Shown one piece after another: positions 9,411-17,534 of a stretch of 36,741 bases of DNA (the first letter of the stretch is position 1; every line of letters starts with the position of its first letter). Below the pieces are notes generated by a model that saw only the letters and a list, made by a program, of their open reading frames with translations, searched no databases and was not told the DNA's origin. Origin of the DNA: Syntrophobacteraceae bacterium. Lineage in GTDB: Bacteria > Desulfobacterota > Syntrophobacteria > Syntrophobacterales > Syntrophobacteraceae. Both the position numbers and the translations under genes were made by a program. The stretch is taken from assembly GCA_003566995.1 (NCBI GenBank), contig PXBG01000148.1, positions 1 through 36,741 on the forward strand. Reading direction: 5' to 3'.

Positions 9411-10694
9411 TCAGTGCGTTCCCTGTGAATCGCTTTCGAGAAAGGAGATGTGTTCCTTGAACCTGATCCTCACGGGAACGCCCAGTTCCTGGGACATTTC
9501 CGAGGCCACATGGTTTTTCAAGCCTTCCATTCCTTTTATTTCGTCAGAAAACAATCGATCCTCCACATGAAGCCAAATGTCCAGAAAATCGTTCAGGTCC
9601 TCCCTGCTTTTGAAGAAGCGGCACTGATGGGGAAGGTAACCCAGTACGCGCTCGAGAAGCAGGGCGATCTGCTGGTGCTGGATCTTGACGCCGCGAATCA
9701 TGATCACTTCCCCGGACAGGGGAGGGAACCACTCCATCCGGCGCAGCGTTCTGCCACAGGGGCAGTCATCTTCCATCAGACGCGCACGGTCGCCCGTCCT
9801 GAGGCGAATCAGTGGAAAGGCTCTCGTGGTGAGGGCGGTCAGAACCAGCTCTCCCACCTGGCCCACCGGAACCACCTTTTCCGTCACGGGGTCGATCACT
9901 TCGGGATAAAAATGGTCCTCATTGATATGAAGCCCATTGTGCTCCTCGCACTCAAAGGCAATCACGGGCCCCGGCACTTCGCTCAAACCATAGTTGAGCC
10001 AGGTGGTGACGTGCAGTTGCTCTTCCAGCTGCCTGCGCATTTCCTGCCCGGGAATCTCTCCCACCAGAATGAGTGTTCGAAGGGCCACTTCATTGGGATT
10101 GAGATTGGCCCTGAAAATCCACTGAGCAAACTGAACGGCGGCCCAAGCGCTGATCACCAGCACGGACGTCCGGTAGTCCCGCAGCACCATCAGCTGCTTT
10201 TCGGGCGAGAGAATGGTGAGGGGAATCACTCCCGCCTCAATGGTTTCAGCTCCATCCTTGTAGTCCCGCCCCCAGTTGGCAAGGCCTGCGTCCAGCTCAA
10301 TCTGAATGATGTCCGTGGACGTCACTCCCGCTGCCGTCAATCCCCGAGCCACCATCTCCTTCCAGGCAACCAGATCTTTTTTGGTGTAGCCGCTCACGGT
10401 CGGATAGGACGCCGTGCCGCGCGCCGTGTGAATGCGCACCACATCCCGCAAGGGAACGGCAAAAAGGCCGTAGGGATAATTGTCGCTGAAATGAGAACGC
10501 AAAGTGAAGGGAACCCTCTCCAGATCCTCAAGACGGCAAACCTCCGATGGGTCAAGAGGAACCCGCTCCAGCAAATTCCTGTAAAAGGGCACATTCCTGA
10601 AGACTCTGTTGAGTGTGCTCTGAACCTTTTCCAGTTGCTCCTGACGGCGCTCATCGAGGCTCAGGCACTCTTCAGCGCGATTCCAAATGGGCAT
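9411..10694 (-). CDS. Divergent phenylacetate-CoA ligase-like protein (AMP-forming fold)
   Basis: This 427-residue protein aligns by eye along its whole length with the PaaK encoded at 15821-17122: NVPFYRN, NYPYGLFAVPL, YGLSEVPGPVIAFECE, GLHINEDHF, VGELVLTALT, and the Cys-containing CPCGRT near the C-terminal domain. The family activates aryl acids to aryl-CoA through an adenylate. Its phosphate-binding loop, however, reads HTARGTASYPT where PaaK has [11 protein letters not shown], so the Gly-Lys pair is lost, and the later RGVKIQHQQI replaces [11 protein letters not shown]. Substrate or activity has therefore probably changed; it may be an inactive or regulatory paralogue. An in-frame GTG exists at 10700, but ATG at 10694 is 8 nt after GGAGG and is preferred, 2 nt beyond the livF stop. 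It is the last gene of the operon. Confidence 0.85.
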   Translation of the reverse strand: MPIWNRAEECLSLDERRQEQLEKVQSTLNRVFRNVPFYRNLLERVPLDPSEVCRLEDLERVPFTLRSHFSDNYPYGLFAVPLRDVVRIHTARGTASYPTVSGYTKKDLVAWKEMVARGLTAAGVTSTDIIQIELDAGLANWGRDYKDGAETIEAGVIPLTILSPEKQLMVLRDYRTSVLVISAWAAVQFAQWIFRANLNPNEVALRTLILVGEIPGQEMRRQLEEQLHVTTWLNYGLSEVPGPVIAFECEEHNGLHINEDHFYPEVIDPVTEKVVPVGQVGELVLTALTTRAFPLIRLRTGDRARLMEDDCPCGRTLRRMEWFPPLSGEVIMIRGVKIQHQQIALLLERVLGYLPHQCRFFKSREDLNDFLDIWLHVEDRLFSDEIKGMEGLKNHVASEMSQELGVPVRIRFKEHISFLESDSQGTH

Positions 10695-10696
10695 CG

Positions 10697-11440
10697 TCAC
10701 ATCCTCCCATCAGTGAATTCCCTGTAATCCTTGCCCAGGTATGCCCGCTTCACTTCCTCATCGGCGAGCAGTTCCTGAGCGGGGCCATCCAGCACAATGC
10801 GTCCATTTTCCAGCACATACCCGCGATCGGCTATTTGAAGGGCAGCGCGGGCATTTTGCTCCACCAGCAATAGGGTCATTCCGCTTTCCTTCAACTTTTG
10901 AAGGGTTTCCACTATGAGCTGCACCATGAAAGGCGCCAGCCCCATGGAGGGTTCATCCAGAAGAAGGAGCTTCGGCCGGGCCATCAGGGCACGTCCCATG
11001 GCGAGCATCTGCTGCTCCCCACCCGAGAGAGTGCCCGCAGCCTGCCGGGAACGCTCGCGAAGAACAGGAAAGAGATCCTGAATTTCTTCCAGGTCCTTTT
11101 CCACCTGATTCCTTTCCCTTCCCCGGTAGCGCAGGTACGCCCCCAGTTTCAGGTTGTCCAGAACGCTCATGGGCGGAAAAAGCATGCGGCCTTCAGGGAC
11201 GAGACTGATTCCCCGCTGAACGATTTCGGGCGGCTTGAGCCCCGCGAGAGAACTCTTCCCGAATTCGATTTCGCCCTCCCAGGTGGACAGCAAGCCCGAA
11301 ATGGTTTGAAGAAGAGTGCTTTTGCCCGCACCGTTGGCCCCTATGAGGGCAATGATCTCACCCTGGCGCACCGACAGGCTGACCCCACTTATGGCCTGAA
11401 TACGACCGTAAAAACACTTGACATTTCTGAGTCGCAACAT
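10697..11440 (-). CDS. livF: Branched-chain/aromatic amino acid ABC transporter ATPase LivF-like
   Basis: From ATG 11440 (MLRLRNVKCFYGRIQ) the protein is 247 residues, the usual LivF length; the frame stays open further upstream but that part overlaps livG and is not LivF-like. Motifs are Walker A GANGAGKST, signature LSGGEQQMLAMGRALM, Walker B LLLLDEPSMGLAP and the VEQNARAAL switch region. The protein is one of two ATPases powering the LIV (HAAT) permease. It lies 22 bp after livG and its stop nearly touches the start of the downstream paaK-like gene, indicating one transcript. Substrate cannot be read from the ATPase. Confidence 0.95.
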   Translation of the reverse strand: MLRLRNVKCFYGRIQAISGVSLSVRQGEIIALIGANGAGKSTLLQTISGLLSTWEGEIEFGKSSLAGLKPPEIVQRGISLVPEGRMLFPPMSVLDNLKLGAYLRYRGRERNQVEKDLEEIQDLFPVLRERSRQAAGTLSGGEQQMLAMGRALMARPKLLLLDEPSMGLAPFMVQLIVETLQKLKESGMTLLLVEQNARAALQIADRGYVLENGRIVLDGPAQELLADEEVKRAYLGKDYREFTDGRM

Positions 11441-11462
11441 GAATGACCCTGACCCCCTGGCT

Positions 11463-12254
11463 TCAAACTTTTCCCAGATAAGCGGAGATGACCGTTTCGT
11501 TGTCCTGAATCTCCCGGGGCGAACCCTCCGCCAGGCGTCTTCCCTGGTGGAGCACCAGAATCTCATTGGAAATTGCCATGGTGAGGCTCATGTCGTGTTC
11601 CACCAGAAGGATGGTGACGCCACGCTCTTTGATGTGGATCAGCAGTTCACCCAGCTGCTGTGTTTCCACCGCATTGAGACCCGAAGCCGGCTCATCGAGC
11701 AGCATGAGCTGGGGCTCCGAAGCCAGGGCACGGGCAATTTCCAGAAATCTCTGCCATCCAAAGGGAAGATCCACGCTCCTGGAATGCCCGGTTTTCTTTA
11801 AGCCAACAAAATCAAGAATTTCCAGAGCTTTTTCCCTGGCGGCCTTCTCCTCTTCCTTCACCCACGGCCACCGGGCTACGGCCGAAAGAAAGCCGCACCG
11901 AGTGCGCACGTGGCGTCCTACAAGAACGTTTTCCAAAGCGGTCAGGCTTCCAAAAAGCTCCACATTCTGAAACGTTCTCGAAATACCCATGGAAACGATC
12001 TCGTGGACTTTTCGGCCCTGTATTTCTTTTTCTTTGTAGATCACGCGGCCCGAGTCAGGTGCATAGGCTCCCATGATGATGTTGAACAAAGTTGTCTTGC
12101 CCGCACCATTGGGACCAATGACCGCATGTATGTGCCCCGCCTCTATCTGAAAAGACACATCCTGCAGGGCCTGAATCCCCCCGAAGGCTTTGGACACCCC
12201 TTCAACCTTCATGACTTTTTGGAAGGGTTTTTCTTCTGGACTTGAAATGCTCAT
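11463..12254 (-). CDS. livG: Branched-chain/aromatic amino acid ABC transporter ATPase LivG-like
   Basis: The 263-residue ATPase has Walker A GPNGAGKTT, Q-loop SRTFQNVELF, Walker B LMLLDEPASGLN and switch VEHDMSL, with the family's C-terminal YLGKV. The ABC signature is unusual: LPFGWQRFLE in place of the normal LSYGQQRRLE-type sequence, with Trp and Phe replacing conserved polar positions. The Gly and Gln remain, so it may still work. The ATG at 12254 overlaps the end of livM by 53 bp; an internal ATG at 12212 would cut this to 11 bp but has no clear Shine-Dalgarno. It pairs with LivF in the importer. Confidence 0.93.
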   Translation of the reverse strand: MSISSPEEKPFQKVMKVEGVSKAFGGIQALQDVSFQIEAGHIHAVIGPNGAGKTTLFNIIMGAYAPDSGRVIYKEKEIQGRKVHEIVSMGISRTFQNVELFGSLTALENVLVGRHVRTRCGFLSAVARWPWVKEEEKAAREKALEILDFVGLKKTGHSRSVDLPFGWQRFLEIARALASEPQLMLLDEPASGLNAVETQQLGELLIHIKERGVTILLVEHDMSLTMAISNEILVLHQGRRLAEGSPREIQDNETVISAYLGKV

Positions 12255-13158
12255 AAATATCCAACAGTCCCCTCGTGAGACCCTGAGGGAGAAATATCAT
12301 GATCACCACGAGGATGAGCCCGTAGATGATCATTTCGTATTCGGCAAAAACATGGAGCCACTCGGGAAGCAGGGTCAGCAGGGCGGCCCCGAAAAGAGAG
12401 CCCCACACGCTCGCCATCCCCCCTATGACCACCATGGTGACAATCTTGACCGACATGAGGAAATCAAAAGTCTGGGGGCTTATGAATGTGACCATATGTG
12501 CGTAGAGAAAGCCTGCCAGGGCGGCCAGCACTCCCCCGAAAACAAACACCTGCACTTTGAGCCGGCTTGTATTGATCCCCACCGCCGCCGAAGCCCGTTC
12601 GCTGTCGTGGAGGGAACGGAGTGCCCGCCCGATGCGCGAATCGATGAGGCGCTCGCAAACAATGAAAGACAGGAACACTATGCCCCACACCAGGTAAAAG
12701 GGCGCCGCGCCAAATTCAAAACTGATGGGCCCCAGGGTGAGGGGAGGGATTCCAATGAGCCCCGAATCGCCTCCGGTGAGGCTCCTCCACTGAAGAAAAA
12801 TGAAAAAAACGATCATGCCGAAGGCCAGAGTTCCCATGCCGAGGTAGTAGCCCGAAAGCCGCAGCATGGGCAGGGCCACTAAAAAAGCCACGATTCCCAC
12901 GAAAACCAGGGTGAAAGGAAGGGCAAGCCAGGGAGACCAGTCCAGGTGAATGGTGAGCAGCGACGATGTGTAAGCCCCCAGGCCAAAGAACGCGGCGTGC
13001 CCCAGAGAAATCTGCCCCGCATATCCCATGACCATATTGAGCCCCAGGGCAAGCAGCGTGTTGATCCCGATGAAAGTGAGCAGCTGCAGGTCGTAGGGAT
13101 TGGACACGACCTGGCCCGTGAGGACGATGACGGCAATGAAAACAAGTCTTTTGTACAT
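12202..13158 (-). CDS. livM: Branched-chain/aromatic amino acid ABC transporter permease LivM-like
   Basis: The 318-residue polytopic protein has the LivM hallmark segments: YAGQISLGHAAFFGLGAY (about 45-65), LRLSGYYLGMGTLAFG, VGINTSRLKVQVFVFGGVLAALAGFLYAH (an EAA-type cytoplasmic loop region) and GGMASVWGSLFGAALLTLLPE. About eight to ten membrane segments are apparent. With LivH it forms the transmembrane pore of a HAAT-family importer. It lies 16 bp after livH and overlaps livG by 53 bp, so translation is likely coupled. Confidence 0.94.
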   Translation of the reverse strand: MYKRLVFIAVIVLTGQVVSNPYDLQLLTFIGINTLLALGLNMVMGYAGQISLGHAAFFGLGAYTSSLLTIHLDWSPWLALPFTLVFVGIVAFLVALPMLRLSGYYLGMGTLAFGMIVFFIFLQWRSLTGGDSGLIGIPPLTLGPISFEFGAAPFYLVWGIVFLSFIVCERLIDSRIGRALRSLHDSERASAAVGINTSRLKVQVFVFGGVLAALAGFLYAHMVTFISPQTFDFLMSVKIVTMVVIGGMASVWGSLFGAALLTLLPEWLHVFAEYEMIIYGLILVVIMIFLPQGLTRGLLDIYEHFKSRRKTLPKSHEG

Positions 13159-13174
13159 GTTATTCCGCAGGGCA

Positions 13175-14050
13175 TCAGAAACGTTGAATGGTTTTGGCGC
13201 CCAAAAGACCGCTGGGCCGCACGCACAGAATGAAAATCAGGATGAGGAAAGCGAGCACGTCCTTCAGACCAGAAGCGACCAGTCCCACACCGAACGCTTC
13301 GATCACCCCCAGAAGGAGTCCTCCGATCACAGCTCCCAAAACACTTCCCAATCCTCCGAGCATGGCGGCGCAAAAACCTTTGAGGCCCAGCATGGTGCCC
13401 ATGTCGTAACTGCTCATGGTCACGGGCGCAATGAGCACTCCCGCCACCCCCCCCATGGCAGCGCTCATGGCAAAAGCGGCAAGGACCATCTTTTCGCTCG
13501 GTATGCCCAGCAACCACGCTGCTTTTTTGCTGATGGCGCAAGCTTCCATGGCCTTGCCGGCCAGAGTTTTTTTAAAGAAAAACTGAAGTCCCGCGACAAT
13601 GAGCAGCACTATTCCCAAAATCCAGAGACTTTGAGGCAGAAGAGTGGCTCCGTAGACCTCCAGGGGAGCATGCTGGGTGAAAGGGTCCACACTGTGGGCA
13701 TCTTTTCCCCACGAGAGCATTCCCACACCCCTCAGAAAAATGGATATTCCTATGGTGATGATGACCATGACAATGGGGTGCGGTTTGCGCACCGTGCGCA
13801 TGGCCATTCTTTCCATGAGAATGCCGATCACGGCCACCAGGCCCACGGAGAGGGCGAAGGCAGCGATGAGGGGGAGCGCCAGCACCTTCCACAAGGTGAT
13901 GAGCATCAGAGCCCCGATCATCACGAATTCACCCTGTGCAAAGTTGATGAGCCCCGTGGCATTGAAAAGGAGCGTGAAGCCGAGGGCGATCACCGCATAG
14001 ACCGCTCCCGCGGTGATCCCCGAGAAGAAATACTGTAAAATTTCCTGCAT
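13175..14050 (-). CDS. livH: Branched-chain/aromatic amino acid ABC transporter permease LivH-like
   Basis: The 291-residue membrane protein carries the LivH signatures: SGITAGAVYAVIALGFTLLF, NFAQGEFVMIGA, MERMAMRTVRKP and the conserved loop GGLGSVLGAVIGGLLLGVIEA followed by RPSGLLG near the C-terminus. It is the partner permease of LivM. The gene follows the binding-protein gene by 50 bp and precedes livM by 16 bp. The start ATG at 14050 gives the standard N-terminus MQEILQYFFSGI. Confidence 0.95.
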   Translation of the reverse strand: MQEILQYFFSGITAGAVYAVIALGFTLLFNATGLINFAQGEFVMIGALMLITLWKVLALPLIAAFALSVGLVAVIGILMERMAMRTVRKPHPIVMVIITIGISIFLRGVGMLSWGKDAHSVDPFTQHAPLEVYGATLLPQSLWILGIVLLIVAGLQFFFKKTLAGKAMEACAISKKAAWLLGIPSEKMVLAAFAMSAAMGGVAGVLIAPVTMSSYDMGTMLGLKGFCAAMLGGLGSVLGAVIGGLLLGVIEAFGVGLVASGLKDVLAFLILIFILCVRPSGLLGAKTIQRF

Positions 14051-14100
14051 GGTCCCTTAAACCCGTTCCCTTGATTTCAGGAGTAGCTGAAAGGAGCTGA

Positions 14101-15264
14101 CTACTGGTCGAGCAGCTTCCATTCCCCATTTTCTATGCGAACCATGACAAAGGCTTCCGACGACAAACCATTGTGATCTTCAGGAGAAAAGGTGAAAACT
14201 CCCGTTACCCCCACATGACCTTCGATCTGCTCGAGGGAAGAGCGTATCTTTTCTCTATCCCCTTCACTTCCCCTGAGGGCTTCCGCCAAAAGGTACACGG
14301 CGTCGTAAGCGTAGCCGCCAAAACCGGAAACGGGCATTTGAAAACGGTTTTCAAAAGATTCGATGTATCTGGTCAGCACCTCTTTCTGGGGATCTTCCTG
14401 AGGCAGCTGTTCGGCCACCAGTATTTTGCCCGTGGGAAGGTAAATGCCCTCGGCCGAGTCCCCCGCCAGCTCGATGAACCTGGGCGAGGCCACTCCATGG
14501 CTCTGGTAAAGGGGCACATCGATGTTCAGCTGCTGCAGGTTTCTGGCAACCACAGCGGGTCCCGGATTGGTGCCCCAGCAGACAATGGCATCGGGATTTG
14601 CCCCTCTGATTCTCGTGAGCTGCGCTGTCATGTCCGTGTCCCTGGCCCCAAAGCTCGAGGCAAAAACAATCTGAATGCCGTATTGGGCTGCTTTGGTTTC
14701 CAGCTGGTGCTTTCCGGACTCGCCGAACGCGTTCTCCACCGTGAGAATGCCGATCTTTTCGATGCCTTCTTCATTCATGTGCTCATATATGGCACCCACA
14801 GCCAGAGCGTCGCTTTGTGCCGTTTTGAACACCCAGGGTTTCACGGGTTCCGTGATGGCAATGCCTGCAGCGCAACTCACCAGGGGAACACGGTTCCTTT
14901 CCATGACAGGAATGACCGCCAGGGTGGTTGGAGTCAGACTGGTTCCCACGACAGCCAGAACCCTGTCCCGACTGATGAGCCTGTTGGCAGCCAAAACCGC
15001 CTTGGTCGGCTCCCCCTCGGAGTCATAAATCACCGCCTCCAGTTTGCGGCCGTCGATGCCTCCCGCAGCATTGATCTCGTCGATGGCCATTTCCATGCTT
15101 TTCTTCTCCGGATCCCCCAAAAAGGAGCTTGGACCTGTCACGGAAAAAATGCCGCCAATCCTGTAGACATCCCCTGCCCATGCCGCAGTTCCGGGCCCTG
15201 TTCCCAGAAAAAAGACACTCCACATCATGACAACTGTGAAAACCAACCATGCCTGTCTTTTCAT
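14101..15264 (-). CDS. livK: Periplasmic amino-acid/aryl-compound binding protein (LivK/Peripla_BP_6 type)
   Basis: From ATG 15264, 4-5 nt after GGGAGGA, the product is 387 residues: a signal peptide (about 1-30, ending TAAWA before GDVYRIG), then a type I periplasmic binding fold with GIFSVTGPSSFLGDPEKK, AIDEINAAGGIDGRKLE, VGTSLTPTTLAVIPV and GYAYDAVYLLAEAL. An upstream in-frame start would add 13 residues without a better ribosome site. Family members bind Leu/Ile/Val, aromatic amino acids or aromatic acids; the ligand is not evident. The operon position behind paaK, the ACT gene and a Phe/Trp attenuator suggests an aromatic ligand. Symbol used in the family sense only. Confidence 0.9.
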   Translation of the reverse strand: MKRQAWLVFTVVMMWSVFFLGTGPGTAAWAGDVYRIGGIFSVTGPSSFLGDPEKKSMEMAIDEINAAGGIDGRKLEAVIYDSEGEPTKAVLAANRLISRDRVLAVVGTSLTPTTLAVIPVMERNRVPLVSCAAGIAITEPVKPWVFKTAQSDALAVGAIYEHMNEEGIEKIGILTVENAFGESGKHQLETKAAQYGIQIVFASSFGARDTDMTAQLTRIRGANPDAIVCWGTNPGPAVVARNLQQLNIDVPLYQSHGVASPRFIELAGDSAEGIYLPTGKILVAEQLPQEDPQKEVLTRYIESFENRFQMPVSGFGGYAYDAVYLLAEALRGSEGDREKIRSSLEQIEGHVGVTGVFTFSPEDHNGLSSEAFVMVRIENGEWKLLDQ

Positions 15265-15356
15265 GACTCCTCCCTTGTGCATCGAACCACTTTCAAAACG
15301 CACGCCGCCATTGCAAACCCTGAATCTTCAACTGGTGGCCACAAATCCCTTGTCCA

Positions 15357-15788
15357 TCACATTCCGTAGAGCACCGACCCGTCGATCACTTTGATGCCGC
15401 TCTCCGTGAGAATCTTGACCGCCTCCTCCAGATTGTCAAAGCGAAAAATGATCACCGCATGGTCGCCACTCTGCTGCACAAACGCATACATGTATTCCAC
15501 GTTCACATTGGCCTGATAGAGGACTTCCAGAATCCTGTGAAGTCCTCCGGGATGATCCCCCACTTCCACCGCCACCACGTCAGTCCTGCCCACTGTGAAA
15601 CCATTTTCCTTGAGTGCTTCTTTGGCCTTGTCGTTGTCATTGACAATGAGTCGGAGAATTCCAAAATCAGAGGTGTCAGCCAGTGAGAGCGCCCGAATGT
15701 TCACTCCCGCCTCAGAAAGGATTCGTGTGACTTCCGACAGGCGGCCCGCCTTGTTTTCCAAAAAAACCGATATTTGCTCGACCCTCAT
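15357..15788 (-). CDS. Tandem ACT-domain amino acid-binding protein
   Basis: The 143-residue protein consists of two ACT domains: residues 1-68 ([40 protein letters not shown]) and about 70-143 ([30 protein letters not shown]). ACT domains bind amino acids at dimer interfaces. Stand-alone double-ACT proteins commonly sit next to anaerobe-type paaK and indolepyruvate oxidoreductase genes, and are presumed to sense an amino acid for that pathway. It lies between paaK and livK, 32 bp after paaK, with GGAGG 9 nt before the ATG. A Phe or Trp ligand fits the attenuator upstream but is inference. Confidence 0.92.
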   Translation of the reverse strand: MRVEQISVFLENKAGRLSEVTRILSEAGVNIRALSLADTSDFGILRLIVNDNDKAKEALKENGFTVGRTDVVAVEVGDHPGGLHRILEVLYQANVNVEYMYAFVQQSGDHAVIIFRFDNLEEAVKILTESGIKVIDGSVLYGM

Positions 15789-15820
15789 GACGCGTATCCT
15801 CCTCTCCCCATGTGCTGGTT

Positions 15821-17122
15821 TTATAAAACGCGGTTGTCGATCACCCGGGTGGCTTTCCCCTCACTTCTCTCGATGGTCTTGGGTTCCACCAATTTCACTT
15901 TAGCGGAAACACCCAAATATTCCTTGATATTTTTGGAAATTTTCTTTTCAAGGGTCTGCAGCATGCGAACCTCATCGGAGAAGATGTGCTCGCCCACCTC
16001 CACCCGAACCGTGAGAAGATCCAGGTTGTCCCGGCGATCCACAACCAGTTGGTAGTGAGGTTCGACCCCCTCCATTTCCATGAGGACACTTTCAATCTGA
16101 GATGGAAAAACATTCACACCACGAATGATGAGCATGTCATCGGTCCTGCCCGTGACACGGCTCATGCGCACATGGGTGCGTCCGCAGATGCACGGCTCCC
16201 TGTTCAGCATGCTGATGTCGCGAGTCCGGTAGCGAATGATAGGAAAGGCCTCTTTGGTGACAGAAGTGAAAACGAGCTCACCCCTTTTGCCGTAAGGCAG
16301 GGTTTCTCCCGTTTCGGGGTCGATGATCTCCGCGATGAAATGATCCTCTGCGATGTGGAGGCCCTTCTTGGCGTCGATGCATTCCACAGCCACCCCGGGA
16401 CCCAGCACTTCGCTGAGACCATAAATGTCCACGGCAGAAAGGTGCAGCTTTCTCTCGATTTCCTGGCGCATCTCTTCCGACCAGGGTTCGGCGCCAAAAA
16501 CTCCGGACTTGAAGTGAAGATCCTGAAAGTCCACATTCATTTCCGCGGCCACCTCCCCCAAATGAAGGGCATAGGAGGGTGTGCAGGTGAGAATGGACGG
16601 CCGAAAGTCTTTCATGATCATGATCTGCCGCTTTGTGTTCCCTCCCGATATGGGAATGACGGAGGCACCCAGTTTCTCGGCCCCGTAATGAACCCCCAGA
16701 CCGCCCGTGAACAGACCATAGCCGTAGGCGTTGTGAATGATGTCCCCCCGGGACGCTCCTCCCGCCGCCAGGGCTCGCGCCATGAGTTCAGCCCAGGTTT
16801 CGATATCCCGGGCCGTGTATCCCACCACTGTGGGTTTTCCGGTGGTTCCCGACGATGCATGGATGCGCACCACGTTGTCCATGGGGACGGCAAACATGCC
16901 GTAGGGATAATTGTCACGCAAATCCTGCTTGGTGGTGAAGGGAAGGCGGTGCAGATCTTCCAGTGCCCTTATGTCCTGCGGAGTTATTCCCGCTTCGTGG
17001 AATTTGTTGCGGTAGAATGGGACCGTTGCGTAAACGCGTTCCAAAGTGGCCTGCAGGCGCCTGAACTGAATGGCCTCCAACGCATCTCGGGGCATGGTCT
17101 CATATTCCATGTTGTAAATCAT
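15821..17122 (-). CDS. paaK: Phenylacetate-CoA ligase (aryl-acid activating)
   Basis: The 433-residue protein is a full-length AMP-forming aryl-CoA ligase. The P-loop [16 protein letters not shown] (about 88-103) is intact, followed by [53 protein letters not shown], a CICGRTH segment, [16 protein letters not shown] and a C-terminal Lys-bearing SEGKATRV. It converts phenylacetate (or indole-/hydroxyphenyl-acetate) with ATP and CoA to the thioester. In anaerobes these ligases can feed indolepyruvate:ferredoxin oxidoreductase for reductive synthesis of Phe/Trp/Tyr, or work in the opposite direction. An in-frame GTG lies at 17131, but ATG at 17122 has better spacing from AGGAAGG. It is the first structural gene behind the attenuator at 17170-17388. 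Confidence 0.94.
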   Translation of the reverse strand: MIYNMEYETMPRDALEAIQFRRLQATLERVYATVPFYRNKFHEAGITPQDIRALEDLHRLPFTTKQDLRDNYPYGMFAVPMDNVVRIHASSGTTGKPTVVGYTARDIETWAELMARALAAGGASRGDIIHNAYGYGLFTGGLGVHYGAEKLGASVIPISGGNTKRQIMIMKDFRPSILTCTPSYALHLGEVAAEMNVDFQDLHFKSGVFGAEPWSEEMRQEIERKLHLSAVDIYGLSEVLGPGVAVECIDAKKGLHIAEDHFIAEIIDPETGETLPYGKRGELVFTSVTKEAFPIIRYRTRDISMLNREPCICGRTHVRMSRVTGRTDDMLIIRGVNVFPSQIESVLMEMEGVEPHYQLVVDRRDNLDLLTVRVEVGEHIFSDEVRMLQTLEKKISKNIKEYLGVSAKVKLVEPKTIERSEGKATRVIDNRVL

Positions 17123-17169
17123 TTCGCTCACACCTTCCTTTCAATTGGGCTGCGGACATGCCCGGGGCT

Positions 17170-17210
17170 AAAAAAAAGAGGCCGTGGACTTTGGGAATCC
17201 ACGGCCTCTT
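17170..17210 (-). terminator. Attenuator terminator upstream of paaK
   Basis: On the minus strand a perfect 13-bp stem (AAGAGGCCGTGGA, 17210-17198, with TCCACGGCCTCTT, 17188-17176) closes a 9-nt loop and runs straight into at least six U (17175-17170). It lies 62 nt after the stop of the Phe/Trp-rich leader peptide and about 50 nt before the paaK start, so it would end transcription before the operon unless a competing fold forms. An 8-bp stem, CCATGGGT/ACCCATGG (17258-17251 with 17233-17226), sits between the leader and the terminator and is the best visible piece of an alternative structure. The exact antiterminator pairing was not resolved by eye. Confidence 0.88.
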
Positions 17211-17271
17211 CACAAGCTGGAACTTCCATGGGTTCCGCGTGGTGTCGCCCACCCATGGTTGAGGTTTCTCA

Positions 17272-17388
17272 TCAGTCGACTCGCGACCACTCCCCTCCCC
17301 CAAAGGCAGGCCGGCAAAAAAAGAAGCCAAACCAAAATATGCCAAACCAAAACACGGCTGACTCAAAGGGGGCAACCCGGGGATTCAT
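17272..17388 (-). CDS. Phe/Trp-rich attenuator leader peptide (38 residues)
   Basis: The minus-strand frame from ATG 17388 to TGA 17272 encodes 38 residues with nine Phe and three Trp. The core runs VFWFG-IFWFG-FFF (codons 12-24), with a 12-nt exact repeat TTTTGGTTTGGC at 17352-17341 and 17337-17326, followed by CRPAFGGGEW. GAGGA lies about 7 nt before the ATG, and a good promoter lies about 45 nt further upstream. The position between promoter and terminator, short length and repeated regulatory codons are those of leader peptides such as pheL and trpL. Ribosomes stalling for charged Phe- or Trp-tRNA would favour antitermination and expression of paaK onward. Alternative: a small hydrophobic protein, less likely given the terminator right behind it. 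Confidence 0.82.
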   Translation of the reverse strand: MNPRVAPFESAVFWFGIFWFGFFFCRPAFGGGEWSRVD

Positions 17389-17433
17389 GTTCGTTCCTCG
17401 TTGTCGGTTCAATTCAAAATCATCTTGTGGCAG

Positions 17434-17462
17434 TGGATATCCAATTCAAGGGAAGGTGTCAA
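17434..17462 (-). promoter_or_regulatory. Sigma-70-type promoter of the paaK-ACT-LIV operon
   Basis: On the minus strand TTGACA (17462-17457) and TATCCA (17439-17434) are separated by exactly 17 nt. It lies after the stop codon of the TPR gene at 17535, so the leader and operon start their own transcript, at about 17427. The leader peptide ATG follows about 40 nt later. Confidence 0.7.
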
Positions 17463-17534
17463 GGAAAAACTCCCCACTCCACCGCAAGCTGTTGCTCCAT
17501 GAGCAGCACTTCCGGTCAGTTTTTTCCTCCTGGC

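Noticed and set aside
17100-17375. 91-codon minus-strand frame overlapping the leader and paaK start
   Set aside because: It runs through the 13-bp terminator stem and into paaK in another frame. The 38-codon leader frame explains the region better.
17165-17430. T-box riboswitch as an alternative for the paaK leader
   Set aside because: No recognisable T-box sequence or specifier arrangement was seen, while a translated Phe/Trp-rich frame with Shine-Dalgarno fits a peptide attenuator.
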